From Desulfosporosinus meridiei DSM 13257 (GTDB lineage Bacteria; Bacillota; Desulfitobacteriia; Desulfitobacteriales; Desulfitobacteriaceae), in NCBI RefSeq assembly GCF_000231385.2, contig NC_018515.1, positions 1,756,501 to 1,820,500 of the forward strand: 64,000 nt of DNA, read 5' to 3'. The notes under the pieces were generated by a model. It saw nothing but the letters and a program-made list of their open reading frames with translations, searched no databases and was not told the DNA's origin. Position 1 is the stretch's first letter. Every line of letters begins with the position of its first letter. A program made the translations under genes and the position numbers. Below, one piece after another: positions 50,337-59,262 of the stretch.

Positions 50337-51530
50337 ATGTATACTAAAGTGTTTATTCCTTATGGTGGTTACTACAGCACTCCATTCGTCCGTTGGCAGG
50401 GTAGCTTGCAGAATGAACATGCTGTTGAATTGGCAGCTGCGACAACTAAAAAATGGCTTGCATCACGAGAAATAGATCCCAAGATCTTTGAATATTTAGT
50501 TTTCGGCAAAACTATCGGCCAACTATATACCTTTTATGATGCTCCTTGGGCGGCCTATCTAATGGGAAATCCTGATATATCTGGAATGCACATTACCCAG
50601 GCCTGCTCTACGTCTACAACTGTTCTAAATCAAGCGTCTGCGGCTATCGAAACTGGGCTATACGAAACCTCATTTTGTATGCTCACTGATCGGTGTTCTA
50701 ACGGACCCTTCACAGTTTGGCCCAATCCAAAGGGCCCCGGTGGTGAAATGATCGCAGAAAGTTGGATGATGGATAACTTTGATGGCGGCCCTTGGAGAGG
50801 TGTGCCCATGCTACAGACTGCTGAAAACGTCGTTAATAAAGCAGGAGGAATTACTAAGGAGGATGTAGATAAGGTTACTGCCAGACGATATGAACAATAT
50901 CAAGATGCCTTAGTCAATGATCGTGCATTTCAAAAACGTTATATGATCCCTGTTGACTTTAAAATCAGTAAAAAGAAAATCGGAATTGTTGAAGCTGATG
51001 AAGGGGTAACTCCTACAACCTTGGAAGGGTTAACTGCTTTGAAATCCGTCATACCTGGCGGTGTCCACTCATTTGGAGCTCAAACTCACCCGGCAGATGG
51101 CAACTGCGGACTTATCGTTACCACAAGGGAAAAAGCCCGCGCCCTAAGTACGGATAAAAATATCGAAGTGCAGATCTTAGCTTATGGTTTTGCGCGAGCG
51201 GAAAAAGCTCACATGGCAATGGCAGTTGTGCCGGCAGCTAGAATGGCCTTAGAGAAAGCGGGAGTTAGTATTACAGACGTGAAAGCGATTAAAACTCACA
51301 ATCCCTTCACAGCTAATGATTTATACATGGCCAATGAGATGGGTATCGACGTAATGACAATGAATAATTACGGATGCTCCCTGATTTATGGGCATCCTCA
51401 AGGACCTACTGCCGGTCGAGCTATTATAGAGATGATCGAGGAGCTGGCAATTTTAGGTGGAGGTTTTGGTTTGTTCACTGGGTGTGCAGCAGGAGATACG
51501 GGGGCAGCTTTAGTCATTAAGGTATCTTGA
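50337..51530 (+). CDS. Thiolase (acetyl-CoA acetyltransferase family)
   Basis: A 397-residue thiolase-fold enzyme for thiolytic cleavage or condensation of 3-ketoacyl-CoA. The nucleophilic Cys is in ITQACSTSTTV near residue 90. THNPFTAND, GCSLIYGHPQGPTAGR (catalytic His) and FTGCAAGDTGAALVI (second Cys) are in place. The N-terminus (YTKVFIPYGGYYSTPFVRWQG) differs from the usual biosynthetic thiolase start, and the sequence is closer to the less-studied thiolase group used for unusual acyl chains (inference). The ATG follows AGGGAGG. Together with Hbd it completes the lower half of beta-oxidation. Confidence 0.9.
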   Translation: MYTKVFIPYGGYYSTPFVRWQGSLQNEHAVELAAATTKKWLASREIDPKIFEYLVFGKTIGQLYTFYDAPWAAYLMGNPDISGMHITQACSTSTTVLNQASAAIETGLYETSFCMLTDRCSNGPFTVWPNPKGPGGEMIAESWMMDNFDGGPWRGVPMLQTAENVVNKAGGITKEDVDKVTARRYEQYQDALVNDRAFQKRYMIPVDFKISKKKIGIVEADEGVTPTTLEGLTALKSVIPGGVHSFGAQTHPADGNCGLIVTTREKARALSTDKNIEVQILAYGFARAEKAHMAMAVVPAARMALEKAGVSITDVKAIKTHNPFTANDLYMANEMGIDVMTMNNYGCSLIYGHPQGPTAGRAIIEMIEELAILGGGFGLFTGCAAGDTGAALVIKVS

Positions 51531-51553
51531 TTTAATAGTCTCAAATTCTCTTT

Positions 51554-51580
51554 CAAGGCTGCAAAGTTTTTGCAGCCTTG
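51554..51580 (+). terminator. Rho-independent terminator with GGCTGCAA-type stem
   Basis: CAAGGCTGCAAA pairs with TTTGCAGCCTTG around a short loop. It is the third occurrence of this stem. T-run is inside the loop and not downstream, so it may be only partial. Confidence 0.65.
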
Positions 51581-51619
51581 AATCTAAATAACTTAGCTAG
51601 GGAGGGGAGTCGGATTAGT

Positions 51620-51808
51620 TTGACCCGCACAGAAATTTTACTTCTTCAGCGAGAGAAAGTTTTGATGAATTTAAGTGAGAACAAAGATAACCGTGCAAAG
51701 TGGTTAGCGGCATTAATTGACATTGATGATGAAATTGAAGAAATGAGGTTAGTCCAAGCCGGACATTATGGGCGCAAAACAGGGAAGGGTTTTTACTCGT
51801 ATTTTTAA
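51620..51808 (+). CDS. 62-residue small protein with a 3-hydroxyacyl-CoA dehydrogenase-like tail
   Basis: The TTG start follows GGAGGGGAG. The first 44 residues are helical and charged (LTRTEILLLQREKVLMNL), of no recognised family. The last 18 (LVQAGHYGRKTGKGFYSYF) copy the C-terminal tail of 3-hydroxyacyl-CoA dehydrogenases, as in the Hbd at 49377 (GRLGKKTGAGWYDY). It may be a gene remnant fused to a new start, or a real small protein. It lies 19 bases before the enoyl-CoA hydratase gene and is probably translated with it. Confidence 0.5.
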   Translation: MTRTEILLLQREKVLMNLSENKDNRAKWLAALIDIDDEIEEMRLVQAGHYGRKTGKGFYSYF

Positions 51809-51827
51809 TAATAAAGGAGGAACTGGG

Positions 51828-52610
51828 ATGTCAGACAGTAAAGTCGTTGAACTTCAAATAATAGAAAGTGTGGGAGTCATTACAATCAATAACCCTCCGG
51901 TGAACGCACTTACCCTAGAGGTCAGAGAAGAGTTGAAAAAAATTTTGATGGAAATTAGGCAAGCGAAGGATCTTCGAGTATTAGTGATTACAGGGGCGGG
52001 ATCAAAATGTTTTGTCGCAGGTGCAGATATCAAAGATTTTCCTAAGCAGATGGAATTTGGACCAAGAGAAAATGCCACAATTTATAAGGAAATGTTTGCT
52101 TACTTGGAGGAAGCACCCATACCAGTGATTGCAGCTCTAAATGGGTTAGCTCTTGGTGGGGGATGTGAGTTGGCATTAGCCTGTGATCTTAGAATCGCTG
52201 ATGAAAAGGTGAAACTTGGTTTACCGGAAGTGACTTTAGGTCTAATTCCTGGACTAGGAGGTACACAAAGACTGGCCAGGTTAATTGGGCAATCTAAAGC
52301 CAAAGAGCTATTATTTACAGGCACTGTCATTACGGCAGAAGAAGCCTTGAAGATTGGACTTGTTAATCAGGTAGTACCTTTAGGGACTGCTTTAGAAGAA
52401 GCCCTTAAACTGGCTCATAAATTAGCTAAGGGTGCTGGAGTGGCTATGGCTTATGCTAAACAGCTTGTAAACAAGGGAACGGAGCTTCCATTACAGGAAG
52501 CCTTAGAAATGGAAATGCAGCATGTTGAAAAGATTTTCAGGACAGAAGATTTACAGGAAGGGCTTGATGCGTTCATCAATAAACGCCCTCCAGTATTTAA
52601 GAACCGATGA
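51828..52610 (+). CDS. Enoyl-CoA hydratase (crotonase family)
   Basis: A 260-residue crotonase-fold enzyme that hydrates trans-2-enoyl-CoA to 3-hydroxyacyl-CoA. The oxyanion-hole blocks AGSKCFVAGADIKDF and NGLALGGGCELALACDLRIA are intact. The catalytic Glu pair lies in CELALACD and GLPEVTLGLIPGLGGTQRL. The ATG at 51828 follows AAAGGAGG; an earlier in-frame ATG at 51768 overlaps the small gene and lacks a ribosome site. It is last in the Hbd-thiolase-hydratase group, followed by a terminator. Confidence 0.92.
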   Translation: MSDSKVVELQIIESVGVITINNPPVNALTLEVREELKKILMEIRQAKDLRVLVITGAGSKCFVAGADIKDFPKQMEFGPRENATIYKEMFAYLEEAPIPVIAALNGLALGGGCELALACDLRIADEKVKLGLPEVTLGLIPGLGGTQRLARLIGQSKAKELLFTGTVITAEEALKIGLVNQVVPLGTALEEALKLAHKLAKGAGVAMAYAKQLVNKGTELPLQEALEMEMQHVEKIFRTEDLQEGLDAFINKRPPVFKNR

Positions 52611-52639
52611 AATAGTTAATATCTGAAAATAAATCTTGT

Positions 52640-52681
52640 AGCCTTTTAGGGAAATAAGTTATTGACCTAGAAGGCTGTTTT
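52640..52681 (+). terminator. Terminator after enoyl-CoA hydratase
   Basis: AGCCTTTTAGG pairs with CCTAGAAGGCT (one mismatch) and is followed by GTTTTA. Confidence 0.7.
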
Positions 52682-52793
52682 AATCACACGTAGTGATGAT
52701 TTAGTCGAAGAATGTATTTAAGGATAGAGAAGGAATCAGCTATAATATACAGAATATTCAATATACATTATTGTAGAGAGGTGGAGATAATAA

Positions 52794-54245
52794 GTGATTG
52801 TTGGTTCTGAACAAGAAAAGTCTCGGGCCAAGCAACAGGAATTTCTCTTAGGAAAACTAGAACCAACTCCAGGACAACAGTTTTTACAACAGATCATTGA
52901 TAACTCATATGACTCAATCTTTGTTACTGATAAATACGGTAACGTTCTCTTAGCCAATTCAGGGACGGGAGTATTTATGGGTTATACTACGGAAGAATTA
53001 ATCGGCAAAAACGTAGAGAATCTCGTCAAAAAGGGCGCCTACGATTGGTCACCAACCATGAAGGCCATTAAAACTCGCACCGTAGTTTCGGGCATCGTAA
53101 GAAATAAACATGGTATCCAGGAAATGGCGACAAGCAAACCTCTTCTGGATGAAAAAGGAGAGATTGTCATGGTAATCACCAATGCCCGAGATAAAGATTT
53201 AGTCGAAGAATATATAGCAGCTCTTGAAAAAGAACGATCAATTGTTCACAGATATAAGACAGCTGTAGAATACTTGAGTGAAGTGGATTCCGGAAACAAG
53301 GAAATAGTGGCTGAGAGCCCCCAGATGAAACAAATTATTAAAACAAGCAATGTCATTGCTAAAACTGACAGTACGGTTATGCTAATTGGAGAAACTGGAA
53401 CCGGTAAGGAAGTTATGGCAAGACATATCCATAGAAATAGTTATCGATCCAAGGAGCCGTTTATTCCGGTTAACTGTGCTGCTATCCCTCATGATTTGCT
53501 GGAGTCTGAATTCTTTGGCTATGTAAGAGGTGCCTTTTCCGGAGCAAATCCCCAGGGAAAACCGGGATTGTTTGAGATAGCCGACAAAGGGACTTTGTTT
53601 TTAGACGAACTTGCTGAATTGCCTTTATCTATGCAGTCAAAACTCTTGCGAGTCTTAGAATCCAGCGAGATTAAAAGGCTAGGAGATACAAATATTCACA
53701 ATATTAATGTTCGATTCATTGCAGCAACGAATAGAGATTTAAAAACAATGATTAATCAGAAGCAGTTTAGAAGTGATTTGTACTATAGACTTAATGTTAT
53801 ACCAATTAATTTACCGGCACTTAAAGATCGGCCGGAAGATATCCTGGCCTTTGCTCATAAATTCCTAGAAGAATTAAATAAAAAGTACTCCTTAAAGAAA
53901 CAATTCTCTACCCAAGCAACGCAGCTATTGTTTAATTATAATTGGCCAGGAAATGTGCGTGAGTTACGAAATGTTATTGAGAGATTGGTCATTACTTCTT
54001 CCAGTGACATTCTGAATTTTGATGAGGATTCTCTCGTAAATAGAAAGCCTAGTTTAAAAAACGAGCAAAGATGTCAACAAATTAGTAGGGATTATCAAGG
54101 TACTCTAAAAAATGTCATAAAATCTGTTGAAGAAGAGTATATCAATCAAGTGCTCGCTGAATGCGGAGGGCGGATAAGGGAAGCAGCTCAAAGGTTAGGA
54201 ATCCACCGGACCATGCTATATCGAAAGCTTAAAGACAATAAATAA
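52794..54245 (+). CDS. PAS-containing sigma-54-dependent activator
   Basis: A 483-residue regulator: a PAS sensor (residues about 30-140, IIDNSYDSIFVTDKYGNVLL), a AAA+ domain with GETGTGKE near 198, the sigma-54 loop as GAFSGA near 247, and LFLDELAELP. It ends in a Fis-type helix-turn-helix (GRIREAAQRLGIHRTMLYRKL). Thr to Ser in the GAFTGA loop is known from active family members. It has no receiver domain, so it is ligand- or redox-controlled rather than phosphorylated. The start is GTG after GAGGTGGAG. With the PrpR-type regulator it flanks the acyl-CoA genes. Confidence 0.9.
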   Translation: MIVGSEQEKSRAKQQEFLLGKLEPTPGQQFLQQIIDNSYDSIFVTDKYGNVLLANSGTGVFMGYTTEELIGKNVENLVKKGAYDWSPTMKAIKTRTVVSGIVRNKHGIQEMATSKPLLDEKGEIVMVITNARDKDLVEEYIAALEKERSIVHRYKTAVEYLSEVDSGNKEIVAESPQMKQIIKTSNVIAKTDSTVMLIGETGTGKEVMARHIHRNSYRSKEPFIPVNCAAIPHDLLESEFFGYVRGAFSGANPQGKPGLFEIADKGTLFLDELAELPLSMQSKLLRVLESSEIKRLGDTNIHNINVRFIAATNRDLKTMINQKQFRSDLYYRLNVIPINLPALKDRPEDILAFAHKFLEELNKKYSLKKQFSTQATQLLFNYNWPGNVRELRNVIERLVITSSSDILNFDEDSLVNRKPSLKNEQRCQQISRDYQGTLKNVIKSVEEEYINQVLAECGGRIREAAQRLGIHRTMLYRKLKDNK

Positions 54246-54280
54246 CTAGAATATTTGCAGAAAAATAGTTATTTCAATTA

Positions 54281-54324
54281 AAAAACGGTCTGCTTTCGCT
54301 GTAAAAGTGGAAGAGACCGTTTTC
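54281..54324 (+). terminator. Terminator after the PAS activator
   Basis: AAAACGGTCT pairs with AGACCGTTTT over a 24-base loop that can itself pair (GCTTTC/GTGGAAG). Both ends are A/T-rich. Confidence 0.7.
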
Positions 54325-54539
54325 ACTTTACGTTCATAGAAATGAAACTGAAGAATTGAGTGAATTTATAGTACGCTTGAAGGTAGATACCTTTTCATAT
54401 ATACTAGAATAGTCTATTAGGGCATTCAAATTAATCGAAAAGTCTAGACATCGCAAGGGTTTACGGGTAGTGTTTTAAATAAATGTGTGCATGGAAAACA
54501 GCCTTTGGCGTCACAAACCGTGCCCATGGAGTTAAAATC

Positions 54540-54563
54540 AAATGATGCACCGGTGCACCATTT
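54540..54563. promoter_or_regulatory. 24-base palindrome, operator candidate
   Basis: AAATGATGCACCGGTGCACCATTT reads nearly the same on both strands, with a perfect TGCACCGGTGCA core. It lies 103 bases upstream of the thioesterase start. The binding protein is unknown. Confidence 0.5.
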
Positions 54564-54665
54564 GGCCGCGTTGTTCCTTAATAAATGGAATAGTCGTAAT
54601 ATTGTGGTTGCTTAAGAGGAAAATAAGTTAATGGAGGGTATTTATTTGCCTAACAGGGAGGATTT

Positions 54666-55070
54666 ATGGAAAAAGTTATAAACAGACCGATTCCTAAGGA
54701 TACACTTATGGAGGCTCTAGGAATCCAAATCGTAGAATTAAATGAACAACGAGTTGTTGCGGTAATGCCGATCTCCAGGGCAAATAGGCAGCCTTTCGGA
54801 ATGCTGCACGGAGGAGCATCAGTTGCCTTAGCTGAAACAGTGGCTAGTGTGGGGACATATAACCTCATAAACCAAGATTCTCAGCAGGCAGTTGGCTTAG
54901 AGATTAACGCTAATCATATTCGTGCTAAGCGGGATGGAAGTGTTAAAGCAATTGCAACTCCTTTGCACAAAGGGAGGACGACCATGGTTTGGGATATTAA
55001 GATCACGGATGAGGACGAGCAGTTAATCTGTGTTTCAAGGTGTACGATGGCTGTAATTAATATAAAATAG
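54666..55070 (+). CDS. Hotdog-fold acyl-CoA thioesterase (PaaI/YbdB type)
   Basis: A 134-residue hotdog protein that hydrolyses acyl- or aryl-CoA thioesters. The family signature NRQPFGMLHGGASVALAETVAS is seen as QPFGMLHGGAS and ALAETVAS, where HGG binds and the Glu is the catalytic residue of the YbdB/MenI branch. Length is typical. The ATG follows CAGGGAGGATTT. Close to the beta-oxidation genes, it may recycle CoA from dead-end thioesters (inference). Confidence 0.88.
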   Translation: MEKVINRPIPKDTLMEALGIQIVELNEQRVVAVMPISRANRQPFGMLHGGASVALAETVASVGTYNLINQDSQQAVGLEINANHIRAKRDGSVKAIATPLHKGRTTMVWDIKITDEDEQLICVSRCTMAVINIK

Positions 55071-55273
55071 GGGTTGCAATCTCTAATCTCTAACTATAAC
55101 GCTTCTAGCCTTTAAGGGCCGGAGGCGTTTATTAAATTTGGGATTTCCATTTTTTCGCTTATTTTTGAAGGGATTCGATATATTGCGTAGAATAATTTAA
55201 AGACTAAGTATCACTTAGATTGAATATTGCCATAATCTTATTAGATGTTTTTATGAGGAGACGACAATAGGAA

Positions 55274-55615
55274 ATGAACATACAAATATTCGGAGTCAAA
55301 AAATGTTTTGATACTAAAAAAGCAGAACGGTATTTTAAAGAACGAAAAATAAACTATCAATTTATTGACTTAGGGATAAAGGGCTTAAGTAAAGGTGAAC
55401 TCCAAAGTGTAAAAACGGCAGTAGGCTTGAATAAATTGATTGATGTAAGCTCTAAAGATTATAAAAGATTAAATATGAATCAGATTATCTCTCCCAGCGG
55501 TAAAGAAGAGATGCTGCTAAATAACCCCAGTCTGTATAATACCCCTATTGTAAGAAATGGCAAGCAGGCTACCGTTGGTTATGAACCAACTATTTGGGAG
55601 TCCTGGCAAGAATAA
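55274..55615 (+). CDS. ArsC/Spx-type thioredoxin-fold protein
   Basis: A 113-residue protein of the ArsC/YffB/Spx group: QIFGVKKCFDTKKAERYFKE carries a single N-terminal Cys (C11), LSKGELQSV follows, and NTPIVRNGKQATVGYEP closes the fold. It lacks the CXXC of Spx. The Arg residues needed for arsenate reduction are not clearly placed, so arsenate reductase activity is doubtful. Its 3' end overlaps the longest reading of the next gene, suggesting coupling to the YceG-like protein. Confidence 0.78.
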   Translation: MNIQIFGVKKCFDTKKAERYFKERKINYQFIDLGIKGLSKGELQSVKTAVGLNKLIDVSSKDYKRLNMNQIISPSGKEEMLLNNPSLYNTPIVRNGKQATVGYEPTIWESWQE

Positions 55616-58082
55616 GGAGGGAGAAGCTACGGAGATCAGTAATGGAAATAGGACTGTTTTAAAACAATCCAATAATATTTTTAAAGATATACTGTCTCCT
55701 TTGCAGGAAAGGGGTACTAAGTACGATGTATATTTTTATAGAATTATTGGATGCGATGACGAGACAGAGTATCTGACTCGAATTACAAGTTTACACCAAG
55801 AATTAAAACTTACGGATAACTATATTCTATTTGACAATTCCATTCCGGTAAGTACTGATTTGAGCGTTATTGAACGATTAAGGCAGTTATTTAAGCCTGT
55901 TCCCCTTAAAGACTTTAGCAATGGAGCCCTAGCAAATCTATTGGATTCTCAGGGTTATTTTTCTTTAAGCTCAAACAGCGAGTTGAATCGATGGATAAGA
56001 AATGCCTTTGATACAATTTTTAATCTCTACATAGCCAATGAATTTGAGATTAATTTAAGTATGGCTGTAAACTTCGGGACTAAGCTTTTGCTCTGGTTTG
56101 GAGATTACGGCAAAAAAATTCTTAAGAAGTCCCCCTATAATCCTAAGGTGATTTACTGGGGTAGCCCAAAGAAACATGAAGTATATTACCTTATTCTAAT
56201 GTCCCTTATCGGCTGTGATGTACTTGTACTCAATACTACATTCAGAGACGAACTTGAATTCGTAGATAAGAACAATGAGTACTCGATGCTTATCAAATAT
56301 TCCAAAGACCTACCAATACGTTCATTTCCTGAGAAAGCTAAGAAAGAAGTAAGGGAAAAGGACTTACCAAAGGCTATAAAGAAGGAACCTGAGTTGCCGG
56401 TAGACCAACAAAAGCCAAGAGATTTAATTAACCTAAATGATCCAATAGTTATCGTTAAATTGAAGAGAACTGAGACTATATTCCAAGAAATGCTTGTTCC
56501 TCTAAAAATGCGAAGTGGTTACATAGGGCATCCCTATCCCATACTGCCAACTTATTTTGTTCGTTACATTGGCATACCGGTCTCTTCCGATGATTGGGAG
56601 GCAGAGTATTATAATAGTCTCTATGACTTGGATCGATCTCTACAGTTACTGGGGAATTATCTGAAGTTTATTGATGGTATTCCGGCACCTAGTGCGGATG
56701 AGAATTCCTCCATTCCCTCTGGGTTTAGCAGTTATCCTTTTAAAGATAGATCAGAGGTCATTGAACAAATTTTAAGAGCAGAGATACTTCCGCAATTCAA
56801 TAATGAGCTTTTCGATAACACAATTAAAAAGACGTTTGTTGAGATAGTTGATCTTTTTGCTGAGAAAATCAAAAATGCTAACTTATCGATAGTTTCAAAT
56901 TTTTCATTGAAAATAGTCACTTGGTTGAACCGGTATGTGGTTCAATTATTTCCAAAAGCCTCCTTAAGCCAGAACCCGGATCATAATCCCAAAATATTGT
57001 TCCATGGTCAGATTAAAGCCCACGAAGTTTTTCTCTTATATGCCTTCCATAGGTTAGGGTGTGATGTCCTTTTTGTTCATTCGGAAAAAGAGGGGGACAA
57101 AACCTTTCAAATCTTTGATAAGGATAATGAGCTGACCCATCTGATTCAGAATTCCCATAATCTGGCCTTGGAATCCTTTCCGACTGAAGAAAGATACATT
57201 CGTAAAAGTACAATTGCTTACAATGCCTCTAAAGAAATTGAGGAAGTAATATATGGAGAAGATGTCGGGCTTTTCAAGCCATGGCAGTTCGAAAATTATG
57301 GAACTCAACCCATCACCCTTAAAACTACCTTTGATGAACTTAAGATATTATGGAGAGAACCTGCAAAACTGCGACCGGAGTTCAAAATTCAAAACAAAAA
57401 AGTTTATGTACCTAACTTATTTGCTAAAATTAACGGAGTTAGCGAAGACTTAAATTCTTATTGGCAGGACTTAAGAAACCTCTCATCAGCCCCAAATACT
57501 AAGCTTGTAAGTGGTCTGCCCTTCACAAACGTAAATTACACTAAACAGGAACTATATCAGGCGAGTTATTTATTAACCGACCAGGGGCTTTTGAATGAAG
57601 CAAAAGTAATAATGAGCAAGCATTATAAATTTAACCATCTTAGAGCACCCTTACAGCATTTTTTAATTGGAAAAATTAATGAACTAATTGGCTCTGACCT
57701 GTTTGTAACAGCTGTAGATGACAAATTTAAGCTAAAGATGATTATGACTATGTTAACGATGGACGATGAAATTCTAAAGCTGATCGAAGTCTTTGATTTT
57801 CCTCAAGAGATTCCCAAAATCGTGATTTATGATCATAAAAAACAATCCTTCAGTGAAAGCGATGGCATTATCCTTGCATATTTTAACCGTATTGGTCTAG
57901 ATATCCTAGTTTTAACTCCAACGAGCTACAAAACCATTGATCAATACATTAAGCCATGTTTCTTTGATCTTTTTCAGCTTCCACAGGTCAAGTTCGATTT
58001 GGATATGCCCTCTTTAGCTGATATCCCAGGGGCTTCTTCCCAAAAACCAGGGCTATTATCACGTTTCTTTCATCTGCGATAG
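55557..58082 (+). CDS. YceG-like protein of the toxic-anion (tellurite) resistance system
   Basis: A large soluble protein, up to 841 residues against about 540 for Bacillus YceG. It consists of three related modules. Each has a strand-turn block: NPKVIYWGSPKKHEVYYLIL, NPKILFHGQIKAHEVFLLYA and IPKIVIYDHKKQSFSESDGI; each is followed by a GCDVLVLN- or GLDILVLT-type strand. YceG works with TerD-type proteins and TelA. The start is uncertain: ATG at 55557 or 55581 would overlap the ArsC-like gene and lacks a ribosome site, while a strong AAGGAGGG at 55614 has only non-standard codons (ACG, ATC) in range. Confidence 0.78.
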   Translation: MASRLPLVMNQLFGSPGKNKEGEATEISNGNRTVLKQSNNIFKDILSPLQERGTKYDVYFYRIIGCDDETEYLTRITSLHQELKLTDNYILFDNSIPVSTDLSVIERLRQLFKPVPLKDFSNGALANLLDSQGYFSLSSNSELNRWIRNAFDTIFNLYIANEFEINLSMAVNFGTKLLLWFGDYGKKILKKSPYNPKVIYWGSPKKHEVYYLILMSLIGCDVLVLNTTFRDELEFVDKNNEYSMLIKYSKDLPIRSFPEKAKKEVREKDLPKAIKKEPELPVDQQKPRDLINLNDPIVIVKLKRTETIFQEMLVPLKMRSGYIGHPYPILPTYFVRYIGIPVSSDDWEAEYYNSLYDLDRSLQLLGNYLKFIDGIPAPSADENSSIPSGFSSYPFKDRSEVIEQILRAEILPQFNNELFDNTIKKTFVEIVDLFAEKIKNANLSIVSNFSLKIVTWLNRYVVQLFPKASLSQNPDHNPKILFHGQIKAHEVFLLYAFHRLGCDVLFVHSEKEGDKTFQIFDKDNELTHLIQNSHNLALESFPTEERYIRKSTIAYNASKEIEEVIYGEDVGLFKPWQFENYGTQPITLKTTFDELKILWREPAKLRPEFKIQNKKVYVPNLFAKINGVSEDLNSYWQDLRNLSSAPNTKLVSGLPFTNVNYTKQELYQASYLLTDQGLLNEAKVIMSKHYKFNHLRAPLQHFLIGKINELIGSDLFVTAVDDKFKLKMIMTMLTMDDEILKLIEVFDFPQEIPKIVIYDHKKQSFSESDGIILAYFNRIGLDILVLTPTSYKTIDQYIKPCFFDLFQLPQVKFDLDMPSLADIPGASSQKPGLLSRFFHLR

Positions 58083-58137
58083 ATTCGAGTTTACTGCAAA
58101 ATTTACTTTAATAAAAAAAATTTGAGGAGGAACTTCG

Positions 58138-59262
58138 ATGGAGATTCAAGGATTTACTACAACTTTGACGGAAGATAAAAGTCTAGTCCCAGCCCCAATT
58201 CCGGAGTTTGATATCGAAAAGCAGAAAAATGAAGTTAAGACTAAGGTCATGGAGAGTCAGGAAGTTCGCAGTATCGTACGACAAATTAATCTGGAAGATG
58301 TTAACTCGATAATGACATTTGGCAAAAACACAGCTGAAGAAGTTTCTAGGTTTTCTGATGCTATTTTGCATTCCATGCAGTCAACTAAAGTTGAAGATTC
58401 AGGCGAATTGCTAATTCAGCTTAATAAGATTATGGACAAGTTTGATATTAAGGATTTTGAGGACAAACCTCCCGGCTTTTTTGAAAAGATTTTTTCTAAA
58501 GCTAAAAACACTGTCGATGCTTTGTTTAAAAAATACAACTCCATGGGGGATGAAGTTGACAAGGTCTTTGTGACACTTAAGAAATATGAAGCCGAAATCG
58601 GTGCTGCTAACAAACATCTGGAAGACATGTTTAATAAAAACGTCGAGTATTATGAGCAGTTAGGACAATACATTTATGCCGGTCAAGTTGTTCTTGCCGA
58701 GCTTAAGAATAATATTGTTCCAGCAGCTCAAGCCAGAGCGAACGAGACAGGAAACCAAGTTGATCAAATGAACGTTAATAACTTGCTGCATGTTCAAGAA
58801 ATAATGGAACAGAGAATTTATGATCTACAGCTGGCTGAAAACGTTGCCGTCCAGAGTATGCCCACCATCAAAGCTATAGAGTATGGTAACTATAACTTGG
58901 TTCGTAAGATTAACTCAGCATTCGTTATTACTATGCCTATCTTCAAACAGTGCTTGGTTCAGGCAATTATGCTAAAACGCCAATCAGTTCAGGCTAAAGC
59001 AATGAGCGCCTTAGATGAGAAAACAAATGAGCTGTTACTTAGAAACGCAGAAAACACTGCCCTTCAATCGAAAATGGTTGCCAAACTGGCCACGGGCAGT
59101 TCGGTAAATATTGAAACCTTAGAAAAATCATGGCAAACTATTGTAAAGGGTATCGAGGATACGAAGGCAATTCAAGAGGAAATGAGACAAAAACGGATTG
59201 ATGGTACACGAAGGTTGGAGGTTCTCAAACAAGATTTTGTCAACCGTGGGATTGTCAGATAA
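58138..59262 (+). CDS. telA: TelA-family toxic anion resistance protein
   Basis: A 374-residue, almost entirely helical, coiled-coil protein of the TelA family (tellurite/toxic anion resistance). Typical are the N-terminal VRSIVRQINLEDVNSIMTFG, AEEVSRFSDAILHS, GFFEKIFSKAKNTVDALFKKY and a C-terminal LEKSWQTIVKGIEDTKAIQEE. No membrane segment is present. The ATG follows TGAGGAGGAAC. It directly follows the YceG-like gene, the same order as in the Bacillus yce cluster. The TerD-type partner is 17 kb upstream, across the acyl-CoA genes. Confidence 0.88.
   Translation: MEIQGFTTTLTEDKSLVPAPIPEFDIEKQKNEVKTKVMESQEVRSIVRQINLEDVNSIMTFGKNTAEEVSRFSDAILHSMQSTKVEDSGELLIQLNKIMDKFDIKDFEDKPPGFFEKIFSKAKNTVDALFKKYNSMGDEVDKVFVTLKKYEAEIGAANKHLEDMFNKNVEYYEQLGQYIYAGQVVLAELKNNIVPAAQARANETGNQVDQMNVNNLLHVQEIMEQRIYDLQLAENVAVQSMPTIKAIEYGNYNLVRKINSAFVITMPIFKQCLVQAIMLKRQSVQAKAMSALDEKTNELLLRNAENTALQSKMVAKLATGSSVNIETLEKSWQTIVKGIEDTKAIQEEMRQKRIDGTRRLEVLKQDFVNRGIVR

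Larger units (their letters stand above)
54246..54665 (+). other. Intergenic region before the thioesterase gene
   Basis: About 420 bases: the terminator noted at 54281, AT-rich sequence, then a more GC-rich stretch with the palindrome at 54540-54563. No supported gene. No clear promoter seen; TATACTAGAAT near 54400 is only a weak -10 candidate. Confidence 0.45.
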
